This document shows positions 52,518-60,669 of a DNA stretch of 64,000 bases, piece after piece. The position numbers and the translations under genes were made by a program. Under the pieces are notes generated by a model. That model was not told where the DNA came from. It worked only from the letters and a program-made list of their open reading frames with translations, and searched no databases. Source of the stretch: CAZFQG01 sp964520785. Lineage in GTDB: Bacteria > Planctomycetota > Planctomycetia > Pirellulales > Thermoguttaceae. Numbering within the stretch: position 1 is the first letter of the stretch; each line of letters opens with the position of its first letter. The DNA is taken from contig CAZFQG010000001.1 of NCBI GenBank assembly GCA_964520785.1, forward strand, positions 1 through 64,000. Direction: 5' to 3'.

Positions 52518-54455
52518 TTACTTCCGGTTGTCTTCATCGGAGGACAGCGCCGAGACGGCCCGGCGGACGGCTTCGGCGTCCGGCACGCCGTTCATCGGTC
52601 GCCCGTACAGGATGGTCAGCGGATAGGGAATCCGTTTCGGGAACTTCCAAAAACACTTTCCACCGTCAAAGCTGAACACGCTCCCCCAAAAACCCTCCAG
52701 GTAGACCGGTAGCACCACGGCGTCCGTGTTTTTCAGAATCGTGAGAAAACCGCGCTCGAACTGGCCCATCTTCCCGTCGCGCGTCATCGCCCCTTCCGGA
52801 AAGATCCCGACCACCTTTCCCGCCTTCAGTTCCTGTCGAGCGGCGCGGATCGACTCGACGACGGACGTCTCCGATGTTGGCCGGATCGGGATCATACCGA
52901 CGCGCTTGGCGAACCAGCGGAGCCACCATTTCTCGATGTAGTCGGCATACGTCAGGAAGTGGACGTGCCGCGGAGTGTGCCGGACGAGCATGACTCCGTC
53001 GAGCCAACTGACGTGGTTGGAGACGAGCAACACGCCCCCTTTGTCGGGGACATTCTCGATTCCGTCGACGCGGACCCGATAGAAGATGCGACAAAACAAT
53101 TCCAGCAGGAACGTGAGTACGTGCTCGCCGATGAGGTACAACAGAAACGCGGTAAAGGGTATGAGGCAAATTCCCATGAGCAGGAAGACGTCCGGCCCCG
53201 ACAATTTCAACCAGTCACCCAACAGGGGAAACAGAAACGAAATCGCGAGCGTTCCCGCGAACGTGGCGAAATTCGCCGCCGCCAGAACCGAACCGCGGGA
53301 ACTCTCGTCGCTCCGATATTGAACGAATGCCTGGAGCGGAATGTCGTAACAGCCGCCGAACACGCCCAGCATGAAGAGGGCGCCCAGCGAAACATTGAAA
53401 CGGATTCCCCATAACGGAGTCTCGCCCGGCAGGAACGTGCTCAGTACGAGCGCACCGACCCCCATTCCGAACGCGCCGATCGGAACGAGTCCCAGTTCGA
53501 TCTTTCTGCCGGAAAGATAACCCGCCGCCGCGCTTCCAAGTCCCACACCGATGGTCAAGAACCCGAGGAGAATCGAAATGCCTCCGGGATCGAGTTTGAG
53601 GGTCTTGTCGCCGAATAGGTCGATGTTCACCTGGCACAGCGCGGCGATCGCCCAGAACAGGGCCCCTCCGAAAACCGCCAAAAGCAAGGCACGCGATTTC
53701 GCGGCCGACTGGAAATCGTGATATGTCTGTGCCGGCCAGAAGAGGGGAAATCGTCGCTTGGGATCGGCGACCGGAAGAGGACGGATCAGAAGACTTGCCA
53801 AGAAACCCACGCCGGCCACGCCGACGAGCGCCAGCGCCGGCACCCACAGATTCTCCGGATGCCATCGCGGATTCAATCCTTTTGCCGTATCCGCGGCGAA
53901 CTGCGCCGTGTTCAATACGCGATGCAGTTGAGACGCGATGACCGTGCCTACCACGATCGAAATGAGCGTCGTCATTCCGACCCACCCATTGGCGACCGAC
54001 AACCGGCCGGCCGGCACGATCTCCGGGATCGAGCCGTACTTGGACGGCCCGAACATGGCGCTTTGTGCCCCCATAACGAATAGCACGGCGAACATGAAGT
54101 AGATGTTTCCCGTCCATACCGCCAGGACGCCGATCGCCATGATCACGATTTCGGCGAGCTTACAGTCGACGATCACGGAACGTTTGCTGAACCGGTCGGC
54201 GACGTATCCGGCCGGCGCCGCGAATACGATAAACGGTAGAGAGAGCATCGCGAGACCGACGCCGACGGCCGACGTCTCATAGTCCTTTCCGACGATGTCC
54301 TTGCCGATCCACACCGCCAGCCAACGGAACATGTTGTCATTCATTGCCCCAAGAAACTGCGTGATCAACAGTCCCACGAAACTCCGCGACCACAACCTCT
54401 CCTGCTCGTCGGTCACGGCCGGCACGTTGTACGAGTCGAGATTCGGCTCGGTCAT
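52518..54455 (-). CDS. LplT-like MFS transporter fused to a PlsC acyltransferase
   Basis: A 645-residue fusion. Residues about 20-440 form an MFS transporter like the lysophospholipid flippase LplT (LLITQFLGAMNDNMFRW, ADRFSKRSVIV, FGGCYDIPLQAFVQYRS). Residues about 465-640 form a 1-acyl-glycerol-phosphate acyltransferase with the HX4D site NHVSWLD and FPEGAMTRDG. The pair would flip lysophospholipid inward and reacylate it, using acyl groups activated by the following ligase gene. In enterobacteria LplT is a separate gene and Aas fuses PlsC to the ligase; here the fusion is arranged differently. The start at 54455 lacks a good Shine-Dalgarno. Confidence 0.88.
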   Translation of the reverse strand: MTEPNLDSYNVPAVTDEQERLWSRSFVGLLITQFLGAMNDNMFRWLAVWIGKDIVGKDYETSAVGVGLAMLSLPFIVFAAPAGYVADRFSKRSVIVDCKLAEIVIMAIGVLAVWTGNIYFMFAVLFVMGAQSAMFGPSKYGSIPEIVPAGRLSVANGWVGMTTLISIVVGTVIASQLHRVLNTAQFAADTAKGLNPRWHPENLWVPALALVGVAGVGFLASLLIRPLPVADPKRRFPLFWPAQTYHDFQSAAKSRALLLAVFGGALFWAIAALCQVNIDLFGDKTLKLDPGGISILLGFLTIGVGLGSAAAGYLSGRKIELGLVPIGAFGMGVGALVLSTFLPGETPLWGIRFNVSLGALFMLGVFGGCYDIPLQAFVQYRSDESSRGSVLAAANFATFAGTLAISFLFPLLGDWLKLSGPDVFLLMGICLIPFTAFLLYLIGEHVLTFLLELFCRIFYRVRVDGIENVPDKGGVLLVSNHVSWLDGVMLVRHTPRHVHFLTYADYIEKWWLRWFAKRVGMIPIRPTSETSVVESIRAARQELKAGKVVGIFPEGAMTRDGKMGQFERGFLTILKNTDAVVLPVYLEGFWGSVFSFDGGKCFWKFPKRIPYPLTILYGRPMNGVPDAEAVRRAVSALSSDEDNRK

Positions 54456-54728
54456 TGGCGATAGTTCTCTTTTCTGACGGAACGGTTAAGGGGGCCGACC
54501 ACGATCCCTCGTGGTGAAGGCTCCTCAAACAGAACCCCATGATAGAGTCTCGGACCGGTAATTTATAGGGCAAAATCGCCAAGATCGTTCTAGCCGGGAA
54601 CGTGCCGGGCGGAAACGGAAGGACGCCTCCGTACCCGGAGGGACCGATTCCGAAGAAACACGCCGTCCAGCATACCCCATCAAGGGGGAGACGGGTAATT
54701 GAAAACCTCTGCTCTACCGCAGTCCTTC

Positions 54729-55433
54729 TCAATCGGCGCATTCATTTCGCAGCTTCCATGGCTCGCCGAGCAAGCGACTCTTGGGGCAAAGCTGAAGAAT
54801 GACGCCGTTGGCGTCCGTTCCACGGAGAGGGTACTCGTCCAATTTGCGCAGAGCGATGGCTTTGCCCAGGTGCCCGAAATGCCGAGCCTCCGCGCGTTCC
54901 TCCACCCAACCCGGCCCCTTGACGAGCAGCAGTCGGTCGAACCGGTCCCAATACGGATTGAACCAACCAAGCAGCTTCTTCATCTTGGCCACGGCGCGGA
55001 CAGTCAACGTCGAGAACCGCTCGCCCTCCCCCCCTTTCAGTAAGTCCTCCGCCCTCGCGTGCCGGTGCCGGACTGGAAGCGACAACCTTCCGATTATGTC
55101 TTCCAGGACTTTCGCTTTCTTTCCAACGGATTCGCAGACCGTAACCCGAAGGTCCGGCCTGAGCAGGGCGAGAACCACCCCTGGAACGCCTCCCCCCGAA
55201 CCGACATCAAGAACATTCTCGCCTTTTTCAATAAAACGACACAGCGCCGCGCAATCCACGAGGTCCCGCGAGGCGAATTTCTCGAAGTCGGCGTGCCGGG
55301 TGAGGTTGATTTTGGCATTCCAGTCCCACAGAAGCCGGCAATAGCTTTCCAGCGTTGCCGCCGTCTCATCCGCCAGGACCACGCCGTAACGCTGGGCTGT
55401 TTCCTTCAAGCCGCCTGAAACCACGCGCTCCAT
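54729..55433 (-). CDS. rsmG: 16S rRNA (guanine527-N7)-methyltransferase RsmG
   Basis: A protein of about 234 residues that methylates G527 of 16S rRNA with S-adenosylmethionine. It shows LLWDWNAKINLTRHAD with the family NLT motif, DLVDCAALCRFIEKGENVLDVGSGGGVPG (motif I: LDVGSGGGVPG), VTVCESVGKKAKVLEDI, and LTVRAVAKMKKLLGW with the conserved RAVA. The start at 55433 fits family length; an upstream extension of the same frame has no similarity. It is not beside mnmG, where it often sits. It is divergent from the TPP enzyme gene. Confidence 0.92.
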   Translation of the reverse strand: MERVVSGGLKETAQRYGVVLADETAATLESYCRLLWDWNAKINLTRHADFEKFASRDLVDCAALCRFIEKGENVLDVGSGGGVPGVVLALLRPDLRVTVCESVGKKAKVLEDIIGRLSLPVRHRHARAEDLLKGGEGERFSTLTVRAVAKMKKLLGWFNPYWDRFDRLLLVKGPGWVEERAEARHFGHLGKAIALRKLDEYPLRGTDANGVILQLCPKSRLLGEPWKLRNECAD

Positions 55434-55539
55434 CTGTATTTTTCTTTCTTTTTCGTGGGTCTGGTTTTTGCCTCCCCCTTCCGCCGGACGAATAATTCCA
55501 ACGGTTTCGGCCCTTTCCCCCTCAAAAGGAGATGGAATC

Positions 55540-57222
55540 ATGACCGCCGTTTCGGATAAATCGCGGAATGTGGACGCCGTCTTGGAGTATCGCGCCATAG
55601 GCGACTATCTCATTCATCGTCTCAAGGACTTGGGAGTCAACGAAATCTTCGGAATTCCCGGAGATTATATCCTCTCCTTCTGCGCAAGCCTCGAAAAAAG
55701 CCCCATCCGATTCATCGGATGCACGCGGGAGGACTCCGCTGGATTCGCCGCCGACGCCTACGCCCGGATCAATGGCATCGGGGCCGTCTGTGTAACCTAT
55801 TGTGTCGGCGGTTTGAGTTTGTGCAACTCCATCGCCGGGGCCTATGCGGAAAAATCGCCTGTCGTCGTCATCAGCGGCTCGCCGGGCATGGGCGAAAGGG
55901 TGAATAACCCGCTCCTCCATCATCGTGTCCGAGATTTTGAAACCCAGGCAAGCATATTCCGCCAGATTACCGTGGCACAAGCGGTGTTGAATGACCCGGA
56001 ATCGGCATTCCGGAAGATCGACCGGGTTCTCGACGCGGTGAAACGCTATAGTCGTCCGGGCTATATCGAGATTCCAAGGGACATTGTGAATCGGGTCCCG
56101 AAGAACCCAGTCTTGCCGGTGACGGTGGATGAGTGCTGCAACACGGCTGCCTTGGCCGAGGCCGTCGCGGAAGCCAAACGCCGTCTCAATGCCAGTAAGC
56201 GACCGGTCATCGTCGCCGGAGTGGAAATACACCGCTTCGGCCTTCAACCGCAACTCCTGGAGTTGGCTGAATCGACCGGAATTCCCATGGTCTCGACGAT
56301 GCTCGGAAAGAGCGTCATCTCGGAGGCGCACCCTCTGTTCGCGGGCCTGTATGAGGGAGCGATGGGCCGCGAGGCGGTGACGCGTTTCGTCGAGGAAAGC
56401 GACTGCATCCTCCTTCTGGGTACGTTCATGACGGATGTCAACCTGGGCATCTACACGGCGAGGCTGGAACCGGAACGTTGCATCTCGGCGACAAGCGAGA
56501 GTCTCTCCATCAGCCACCACCATTTTCACGACGTGCCGCTGAAGCCGTTTATCGAGGGGCTTATCAAGGCGTCCCTGTCGCCGGGAAGACGTGCGATGCC
56601 GCCGTGCGAGGCCGAACCGCCGGTGGAGCCGTTCCCCCGGAAGGATGTCCCGATCCGGATTGGTCGGCTGATCCAGCGTCTCGACGAGGCGCTGGACGCC
56701 AGCCTCGTGATCATCGCCGACCCCGGCGACGGGCTCTTCGCGGCGAGTGAGCTGCGGATGCGAACCGATACGGAGTTCATGAGCCCCGCCTACTATACCT
56801 CCATGGGATTCGCTGTTCCCGCCGCATTGGGGGTTGGCGTGGCGAATGCCTTGCTGCGTCCGACGGTTCTCGTCGGCGACGGAGCCTTTCAAATGACCGG
56901 AATGGAGCTTTCCACCATCGTTCGCCACGGCTTGAACCCGATCGTGATCGTCCTCGATAATCAGGGTTACGGGACGGAACGACTCCTCCATCCGGGGGAT
57001 TATGAGTTCAACGAAATCCAACCGTGGAATTATGCGAGGCTACCGGAGGTAATCGGAAGAGGGGTCGGACACGAGGTCTTTACGGAGGAAGACTTCGAAA
57101 ATGCCTTGACCGCTGCCATTTCGAATCGGGGGGACATGCATCTGATCCAAGTCCATATCCCCCGAGACGATGCCAGCCGCACACTCTCGAGGTTGGCCGC
57201 GCGGCTGAGTTCGCGGGTCTGA
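55540..57222 (+). CDS. TPP-dependent 2-oxoacid decarboxylase (pyruvate/indolepyruvate type)
   Basis: A 560-residue thiamine-diphosphate enzyme. The N-terminal pyrimidine-binding domain has FGIPGDYILSFC, the conserved Glu in CTREDSAGFAADAYARI (E64) and the HH pair (127-128, NPLLHHRV) that marks pyruvate and indolepyruvate decarboxylases. The C-terminal PP domain has the GDG-N motif VGDGAFQMTGMELSTIVRHG with VIVLDNQGYGTE. The middle domain is of normal size. It should convert a 2-oxoacid to an aldehyde and CO2; the substrate could be pyruvate, indolepyruvate or phenylpyruvate. AAGGAG lies eight bases before the ATG at 55540. It is followed by tRNA-Gln. Confidence 0.85.
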   Translation: MTAVSDKSRNVDAVLEYRAIGDYLIHRLKDLGVNEIFGIPGDYILSFCASLEKSPIRFIGCTREDSAGFAADAYARINGIGAVCVTYCVGGLSLCNSIAGAYAEKSPVVVISGSPGMGERVNNPLLHHRVRDFETQASIFRQITVAQAVLNDPESAFRKIDRVLDAVKRYSRPGYIEIPRDIVNRVPKNPVLPVTVDECCNTAALAEAVAEAKRRLNASKRPVIVAGVEIHRFGLQPQLLELAESTGIPMVSTMLGKSVISEAHPLFAGLYEGAMGREAVTRFVEESDCILLLGTFMTDVNLGIYTARLEPERCISATSESLSISHHHFHDVPLKPFIEGLIKASLSPGRRAMPPCEAEPPVEPFPRKDVPIRIGRLIQRLDEALDASLVIIADPGDGLFAASELRMRTDTEFMSPAYYTSMGFAVPAALGVGVANALLRPTVLVGDGAFQMTGMELSTIVRHGLNPIVIVLDNQGYGTERLLHPGDYEFNEIQPWNYARLPEVIGRGVGHEVFTEEDFENALTAAISNRGDMHLIQVHIPRDDASRTLSRLAARLSSRV

Positions 57223-57251
57223 GTACATCGACTCCAATTCCGTCCCTCCAC

Positions 57252-57279
57252 TTGCCGAAAGGCGAGGAGGAAATATAAT
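57252..57279 (+). promoter_or_regulatory. Putative tRNA-Gln promoter
   Basis: TTGCCG (57252-57257), 16-bp spacer, TATAAT (57274-57279). It ends 17 nt before the tRNA 5' end. Confidence 0.55.
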
Positions 57280-57296
57280 TTAGGACTTTCTAGGAT

Positions 57297-57368
57297 TACC
57301 CGGTGGTGTAATTGGCAACACTAGGGATTTTGGTTCCCTCATTCAAGGTTCGAGTCCTTGCCGGGTAG
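57297..57368 (+). tRNA. tRNA-Gln (anticodon UUG)
   Basis: A 72-nt tRNA. The acceptor stem is TACCCGG with CCGGGTA (57297-57303, 57361-57367) plus discriminator G. The D stem is GTGT/ACAC; the anticodon stem AGGGA/TCCCT holds the loop TTTTGGT with anticodon TTG (57330-57332); the T stem is CAAGG/CCTTG around TTCGAGT. The 3' CCA is not encoded. Confidence 0.93.
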
Positions 57369-57404
57369 TTGGACAAATGTTCACTAGGTTGTAATCGCTT
57401 GCAT

Positions 57405-57440
57405 AACCCCTTGAGCCCCAAGGGGTTTGCTTGTTTCTTG
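57405..57440 (+). terminator. Probable terminator of tRNA-Gln
   Basis: A perfect 9-bp stem AACCCCTTG-AGCCC-CAAGGGGTT (57405-57427) followed by TGCTTGTTTCTT, a T-rich tail. It lies 37 nt after the tRNA. Confidence 0.65.
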
Positions 57441-57648
57441 GGGGTGTCTGCAAAACCCTGCAACGGTACCGCGCGCCGCTTTTGAAGCCGTGTCTTTCGA
57501 GTCTCGTCCATCTGACCGTCCGATGATCCAGAATCTTGACGGCGGGGGGTAGCTCAACGAGAATGGGGGTTTGTGAAGTAGGGTAGACGCAGATCTCGGA
57601 GTGGTTTCGAGAATCGCAATCGGTAATTCTTGGTTGGAGAGTGCGAGC

Positions 57649-58710
57649 ATGGTCAAAAAGGAGGTCGGATTGGGGGTAATCGGTATGGGACCGGCCAACA
57701 TGGCCTCCACGCTCACCTTGCTGGGGGACGAACCCGATTTGCGCTTTCGGATCAGGGCGGTCTGCGGCCTGCCGGAAGACGTGATCCGGAAGTGTGCGCA
57801 AGATTTCTCCGTTCCCTTTTGGACGACCGACTACCGCGAACTGGTGAGCCGCGACGACGTGGACGTGGTGTGCGTGTTTTCGCCCGATGCGATGCACGCG
57901 GAGCACTGCATCGCCGCCATCGAAAACTCCAAGCACGTGGTCTGCACCAAACCGATGGTCACCCGGCTGGACGATGCGCTCAAGCTGGTGGTCCTGGTGA
58001 AAGAGCGAGGTGTCAAATTCCTGGTGGGGCAAACGATGCGATTCGACCGGCAGTTCCTGGCAGCCAAGAAGCATGTCGACGACGGTGACTTGGGCCGATT
58101 GATCGCCCTGGAAAGCCACTATGTGCATGACATGCGGCCGGTATTCGAATTCACTCCGTGGCGGTTGACCATGCCCCAGGATTTCATGTTCGGCGGCTGC
58201 GTACACGGCATCGACGTAATCCGCGCGTTCGGAGGCGACGTACGGCGCGTCCACGCGATCGGCAACCGCGGAGACCTCGGCAGCGGCTATCCGCTTGAGG
58301 ACAATTTCTTCTTGAATATCGAGTTCGCCTCCGGGGTGATCGGCCGCGTCTCCGGCTTGTACGGCGTCGTCCACCCACCCATACCGATGATGCAATTCGG
58401 AATCTACGGCAGCAAGGGGAGCCTGCAGGCCGAATTCACCGACAACCGCCCGGGCGAAATACGTCTCGTGCTGGATGAAACCCCTCGGCACGAGTCGACC
58501 GTCATCCGGTTCGAACCCGAACGCGACCGCAGCGTGTACGGCCACGGGGCCACCGTGATCCGCTATATGCGGCATTTCCAAGACTGCCTGGACCACGATC
58601 GAGAACCCTCGCCCGGCGTCATCGAGGGGGCCAAGGCGGTGGCGGTGGGCGCGGCGGCTTGGGAGTCGATCCGCACGGGGCACGCGGTGAACGTGTTTAA
58701 CGGTTTCTGA
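57649..58710 (+). CDS. Gfo/Idh/MocA-family oxidoreductase
   Basis: A 353-residue NAD(P)-dependent oxidoreductase of the inositol-dehydrogenase type. The Rossmann start is GLGVIGMGPANMAS, and the usual Glu-Lys-Pro is CTKPM, with Thr in place of Glu. The second half has WRLTMPQDFMFGGCVHGIDVIRAFGG, the substrate-domain His-x3-D, and HFQDCLDHDREPSP. The start at 57649 has GGAGAG upstream and is better than the GTG at 57601. It lacks a signal peptide and is cytoplasmic. The sugar substrate is unknown; a second Gfo/Idh gene follows on the same strand after 107 nt. Confidence 0.88.
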   Translation: MVKKEVGLGVIGMGPANMASTLTLLGDEPDLRFRIRAVCGLPEDVIRKCAQDFSVPFWTTDYRELVSRDDVDVVCVFSPDAMHAEHCIAAIENSKHVVCTKPMVTRLDDALKLVVLVKERGVKFLVGQTMRFDRQFLAAKKHVDDGDLGRLIALESHYVHDMRPVFEFTPWRLTMPQDFMFGGCVHGIDVIRAFGGDVRRVHAIGNRGDLGSGYPLEDNFFLNIEFASGVIGRVSGLYGVVHPPIPMMQFGIYGSKGSLQAEFTDNRPGEIRLVLDETPRHESTVIRFEPERDRSVYGHGATVIRYMRHFQDCLDHDREPSPGVIEGAKAVAVGAAAWESIRTGHAVNVFNGF

Positions 58711-58735
58711 GTTTCGGTGTCACGCATTTCGGGGG

Positions 58736-58741
58736 TATAAT
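58736..58741 (+). promoter_or_regulatory. Possible -10 box upstream of the second Gfo/Idh gene
   Basis: A perfect TATAAT lies about 77 nt before the start at 58818. No good -35 is found at 16-18 bp, so the promoter is uncertain. Confidence 0.3.
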
Positions 58742-58817
58742 ATGAGCGCCCGCGCCGATACTCGTCAAGATCACATCGGAATCATTCCGTAGTAGAAGTA
58801 GAAAGGAAGAAGGTCGA

Positions 58818-60164
58818 ATGACTCAACATGGTAGACGGCTCGGGCACCGCATTACGCGGCGCCGCTTTCTGCAGGCAACCTCGGCGGCAACGGCGGCGGT
58901 ACCTCTGTTCGTACCGGGCGTGGTACTGGGCAAGAATGGGGGAACCGCGGCGAGTGAACGGATCGCCGTCGGAATGATCGGCTCGGGGGATCGCGCCAAT
59001 CAACTCGCTCAGCCCCTATTGGGGATGAGCGACGTTCAGATCACGGCAACCTGCGACCCGGTCGCCGACAAACGTCGCGCGCTAAAAGCGTCCGTCGAAA
59101 CCGCGTACGCATCCCGGCGCGGCGACGGCGGTTTCGAGGGCTGTACCGACTACAACGACTTCCGCGAATTGCTCGCCTCCGCCCAGACGGATGCCGTGGT
59201 GATCACCTCGCCGGAGAACTGGCACGCCCTGCAATCCGTCGCGGCGGCGAAGGCCGGGAAGGACATCTACTGTGAAAAGGCGATGGCGAAGACCATCGCC
59301 GAGGGCCGGGCCGTGGTCAAGGCGGTGCGCGAGAATGGCCGCGTGTTTCAGGTCGGCCAGCAGCAGCGGAGCGACCCGATCTTCGCGTTGGCGGTCAAGA
59401 TGGTCCGCGACGGCGACTTGGGCGAGCTGCGGATTATTAAGGTCGGCGTGCCGGGAAACCGCACCGGCCCGCTCGTAAACCCGCAACCGGTGCCGGAGGG
59501 GCTCGACTGGGACTTGTGGCAGGGACCCGCTCCGGAACGGCCCTATCAACCGGAGCGGTTGGTCAACATGGTGTGGATGTCGACGTACGACTACTGCGCC
59601 GGCTACCAGGCCGGTTGGGGTGCCCACCACGTGGACATCGCCCAGTGGGGCAACCGGACGGATCATACGGGCCCGGTCGAGGTCGAGTCGACCGGCGTAT
59701 TCCCCACCGAGGGCATTTGCGATTGTCCCATCTCCTGGCATAGCGACTTCCTCTACGCCAACGGCGTCCGTCTCGTTTTCACCAGCTACGACGAGAACGC
59801 GATGGGCATCCGATTCGAGGGGAGCGAAGGGAGGGTCTACGTGAACCGGGGAAGAATCGAAGCCGGCCCCGACTCCTTCAAGCCGGTGCTCGAAGCCAAA
59901 TTGCCTAGCGACTACGTCCCCAACGTCCACCGCGACGGCACCCCCGCCCACCTGAGAAACTTTCTCGACTGCGTCAAATCCCGCAACGATCCCGTCGCGC
60001 CGGTAGAGATCGGGCATCGGACCAACGTCATCTGCGACCTCAGCGACATCGCCACGCGGCTGAAACGCAAGCTAAGGTGGAATCCGGAGACCGAGCAATT
60101 CATCGACGACGATGAAGCCGGCGCGATGCTCTCCCGCGAGATGCGCGCGCCGTGGCGGATATAG
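58818..60164 (+). CDS. Exported Gfo/Idh/MocA-family oxidoreductase (Tat signal)
   Basis: A 448-residue oxidoreductase with a Tat signal: TRRRFLQATSAATAAVPLFV (residues 13-32), which implies export in a folded, cofactor-loaded form. The Rossmann start is VGMIGSGDRANQLAQ; CEKAMAKTIAEGRAVV holds the EKx motif with Ala in place of Pro. The C-terminal domain has VWMSTYDYCAGYQAGWGAHHVDIAQWG with the family HHxDIxxW, and the long planctomycete extension that ends at MLSREMRAPWRI. AAGAAGG precedes the ATG. Export suggests action on a periplasmic sugar or glycan product. Confidence 0.9.
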   Translation: MTQHGRRLGHRITRRRFLQATSAATAAVPLFVPGVVLGKNGGTAASERIAVGMIGSGDRANQLAQPLLGMSDVQITATCDPVADKRRALKASVETAYASRRGDGGFEGCTDYNDFRELLASAQTDAVVITSPENWHALQSVAAAKAGKDIYCEKAMAKTIAEGRAVVKAVRENGRVFQVGQQQRSDPIFALAVKMVRDGDLGELRIIKVGVPGNRTGPLVNPQPVPEGLDWDLWQGPAPERPYQPERLVNMVWMSTYDYCAGYQAGWGAHHVDIAQWGNRTDHTGPVEVESTGVFPTEGICDCPISWHSDFLYANGVRLVFTSYDENAMGIRFEGSEGRVYVNRGRIEAGPDSFKPVLEAKLPSDYVPNVHRDGTPAHLRNFLDCVKSRNDPVAPVEIGHRTNVICDLSDIATRLKRKLRWNPETEQFIDDDEAGAMLSREMRAPWRI

Positions 60165-60190
60165 CCCCGAACCAAGCCGGTCCCCGTGGC

Positions 60191-60234
60191 ATGCGGTTCA
60201 TCGCGTCATTTCCATCGCAAATGCGATTCATCGC
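60191..60234. repeat. Short direct repeats with nested palindromes
   Basis: ATGCGGTTCATCGC (60191-60204) and ATGCGATTCATCGC (60221-60234) differ at one base and start 30 bp apart. The second copy is part of ATCGCA-AA-TGCGAT-TC-ATCGCA, two overlapping 6-bp inverted repeats. Confidence 0.4.
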
Positions 60235-60390
60235 ACGACGTCGCTACCGGCGTCTTCCGAGAAGACGCGGTGAACCGGACCCTACCTCTCTGGGCAGGTG
60301 GTCCGCCGGCGAGCCGAAGACCATGCATTCAACGAGGTGAGGCGAGCGGCGCGGGCGGAAGAGGTCGACGACGTCGGAATGGCCCGTGTT

Positions 60391-60420
60391 TCCTCCACCT
60401 GCGAAGAGGATATTTTTTTT
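60391..60420 (+). terminator. Possible weak terminator of the Tat-exported oxidoreductase gene
   Basis: TCCTC and GAGGA (60391-60395, 60406-60410) form a 5-bp stem with a 10-nt loop, followed directly by TATTTTTTTT. The stem is short. Confidence 0.35.
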
Positions 60421-60582
60421 CCAACGCTGGTGGTGCTCATGCCGGTGCGCCTTCGAGAGCTTCAGAATGCTCCATCCATCCAGTTCTGGGTTGGAGACGT
60501 GAACGCTTGGGGAGTAGGGAAGCATGTTCGCAGTCATGCGGATTGATCACCCCACTTATGGACCAAGCCGCGCCTTTCTCTC

Positions 60583-60611
60583 TTGACAAAAATACTGTAC
60601 TAATGTACACT
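60583..60611 (+). promoter_or_regulatory. imuA promoter
   Basis: A perfect -35, TTGACA (60583-60588), then a 17-bp spacer and TACACT (60606-60611). An alternative -10, TACAAT, lies at 60621-60626 without a matching -35. Confidence 0.6.
60596..60609. promoter_or_regulatory. Candidate SOS/LexA-type operator
   Basis: TGTAC-TAAT-GTACA is a perfect inverted repeat with 5-bp arms and a 4-nt spacer. It overlaps the spacer and -10 of the imuA promoter, as expected for a repressor site. LexA boxes vary between phyla and imuAB operons are commonly LexA-controlled; no LexA gene is in the window to support the assignment. Confidence 0.5.
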
Positions 60612-60642
60612 TACATGCGATACAATAGAGAAGGAGGGGTAT

Positions 60643-60669
60643 ATGCGTAAAGGATTTTTTCGGAAATGA
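60643..60669 (+). CDS. Eight-codon leader ORF before imuA
   Basis: MRKGFFRK begins at ATG 60643 with a strong AAGGAGGGG Shine-Dalgarno. Its stop overlaps the imuA start (ATGA, 60666-60669). This could couple translation of imuA to the leader, or the strong ribosome site may simply feed imuA. Too short to assign any function to the peptide. Confidence 0.35.
   Translation: MRKGFFRK

Larger units (their letters stand above)
60165..60642. other. Gene-free stretch upstream of the imuAB operon
   Basis: About 480 nt without a credible gene. It contains direct repeats near 60191-60234, a possible terminator at 60391-60420 and the imuA promoter region at 60583-60611. Confidence 0.45.

Noticed and set aside
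57369..57648. tRNA-Gln as an integration site for a mobile element
   Set aside because: No integrase, direct repeat of the tRNA 3' end or element gene is visible on either side.
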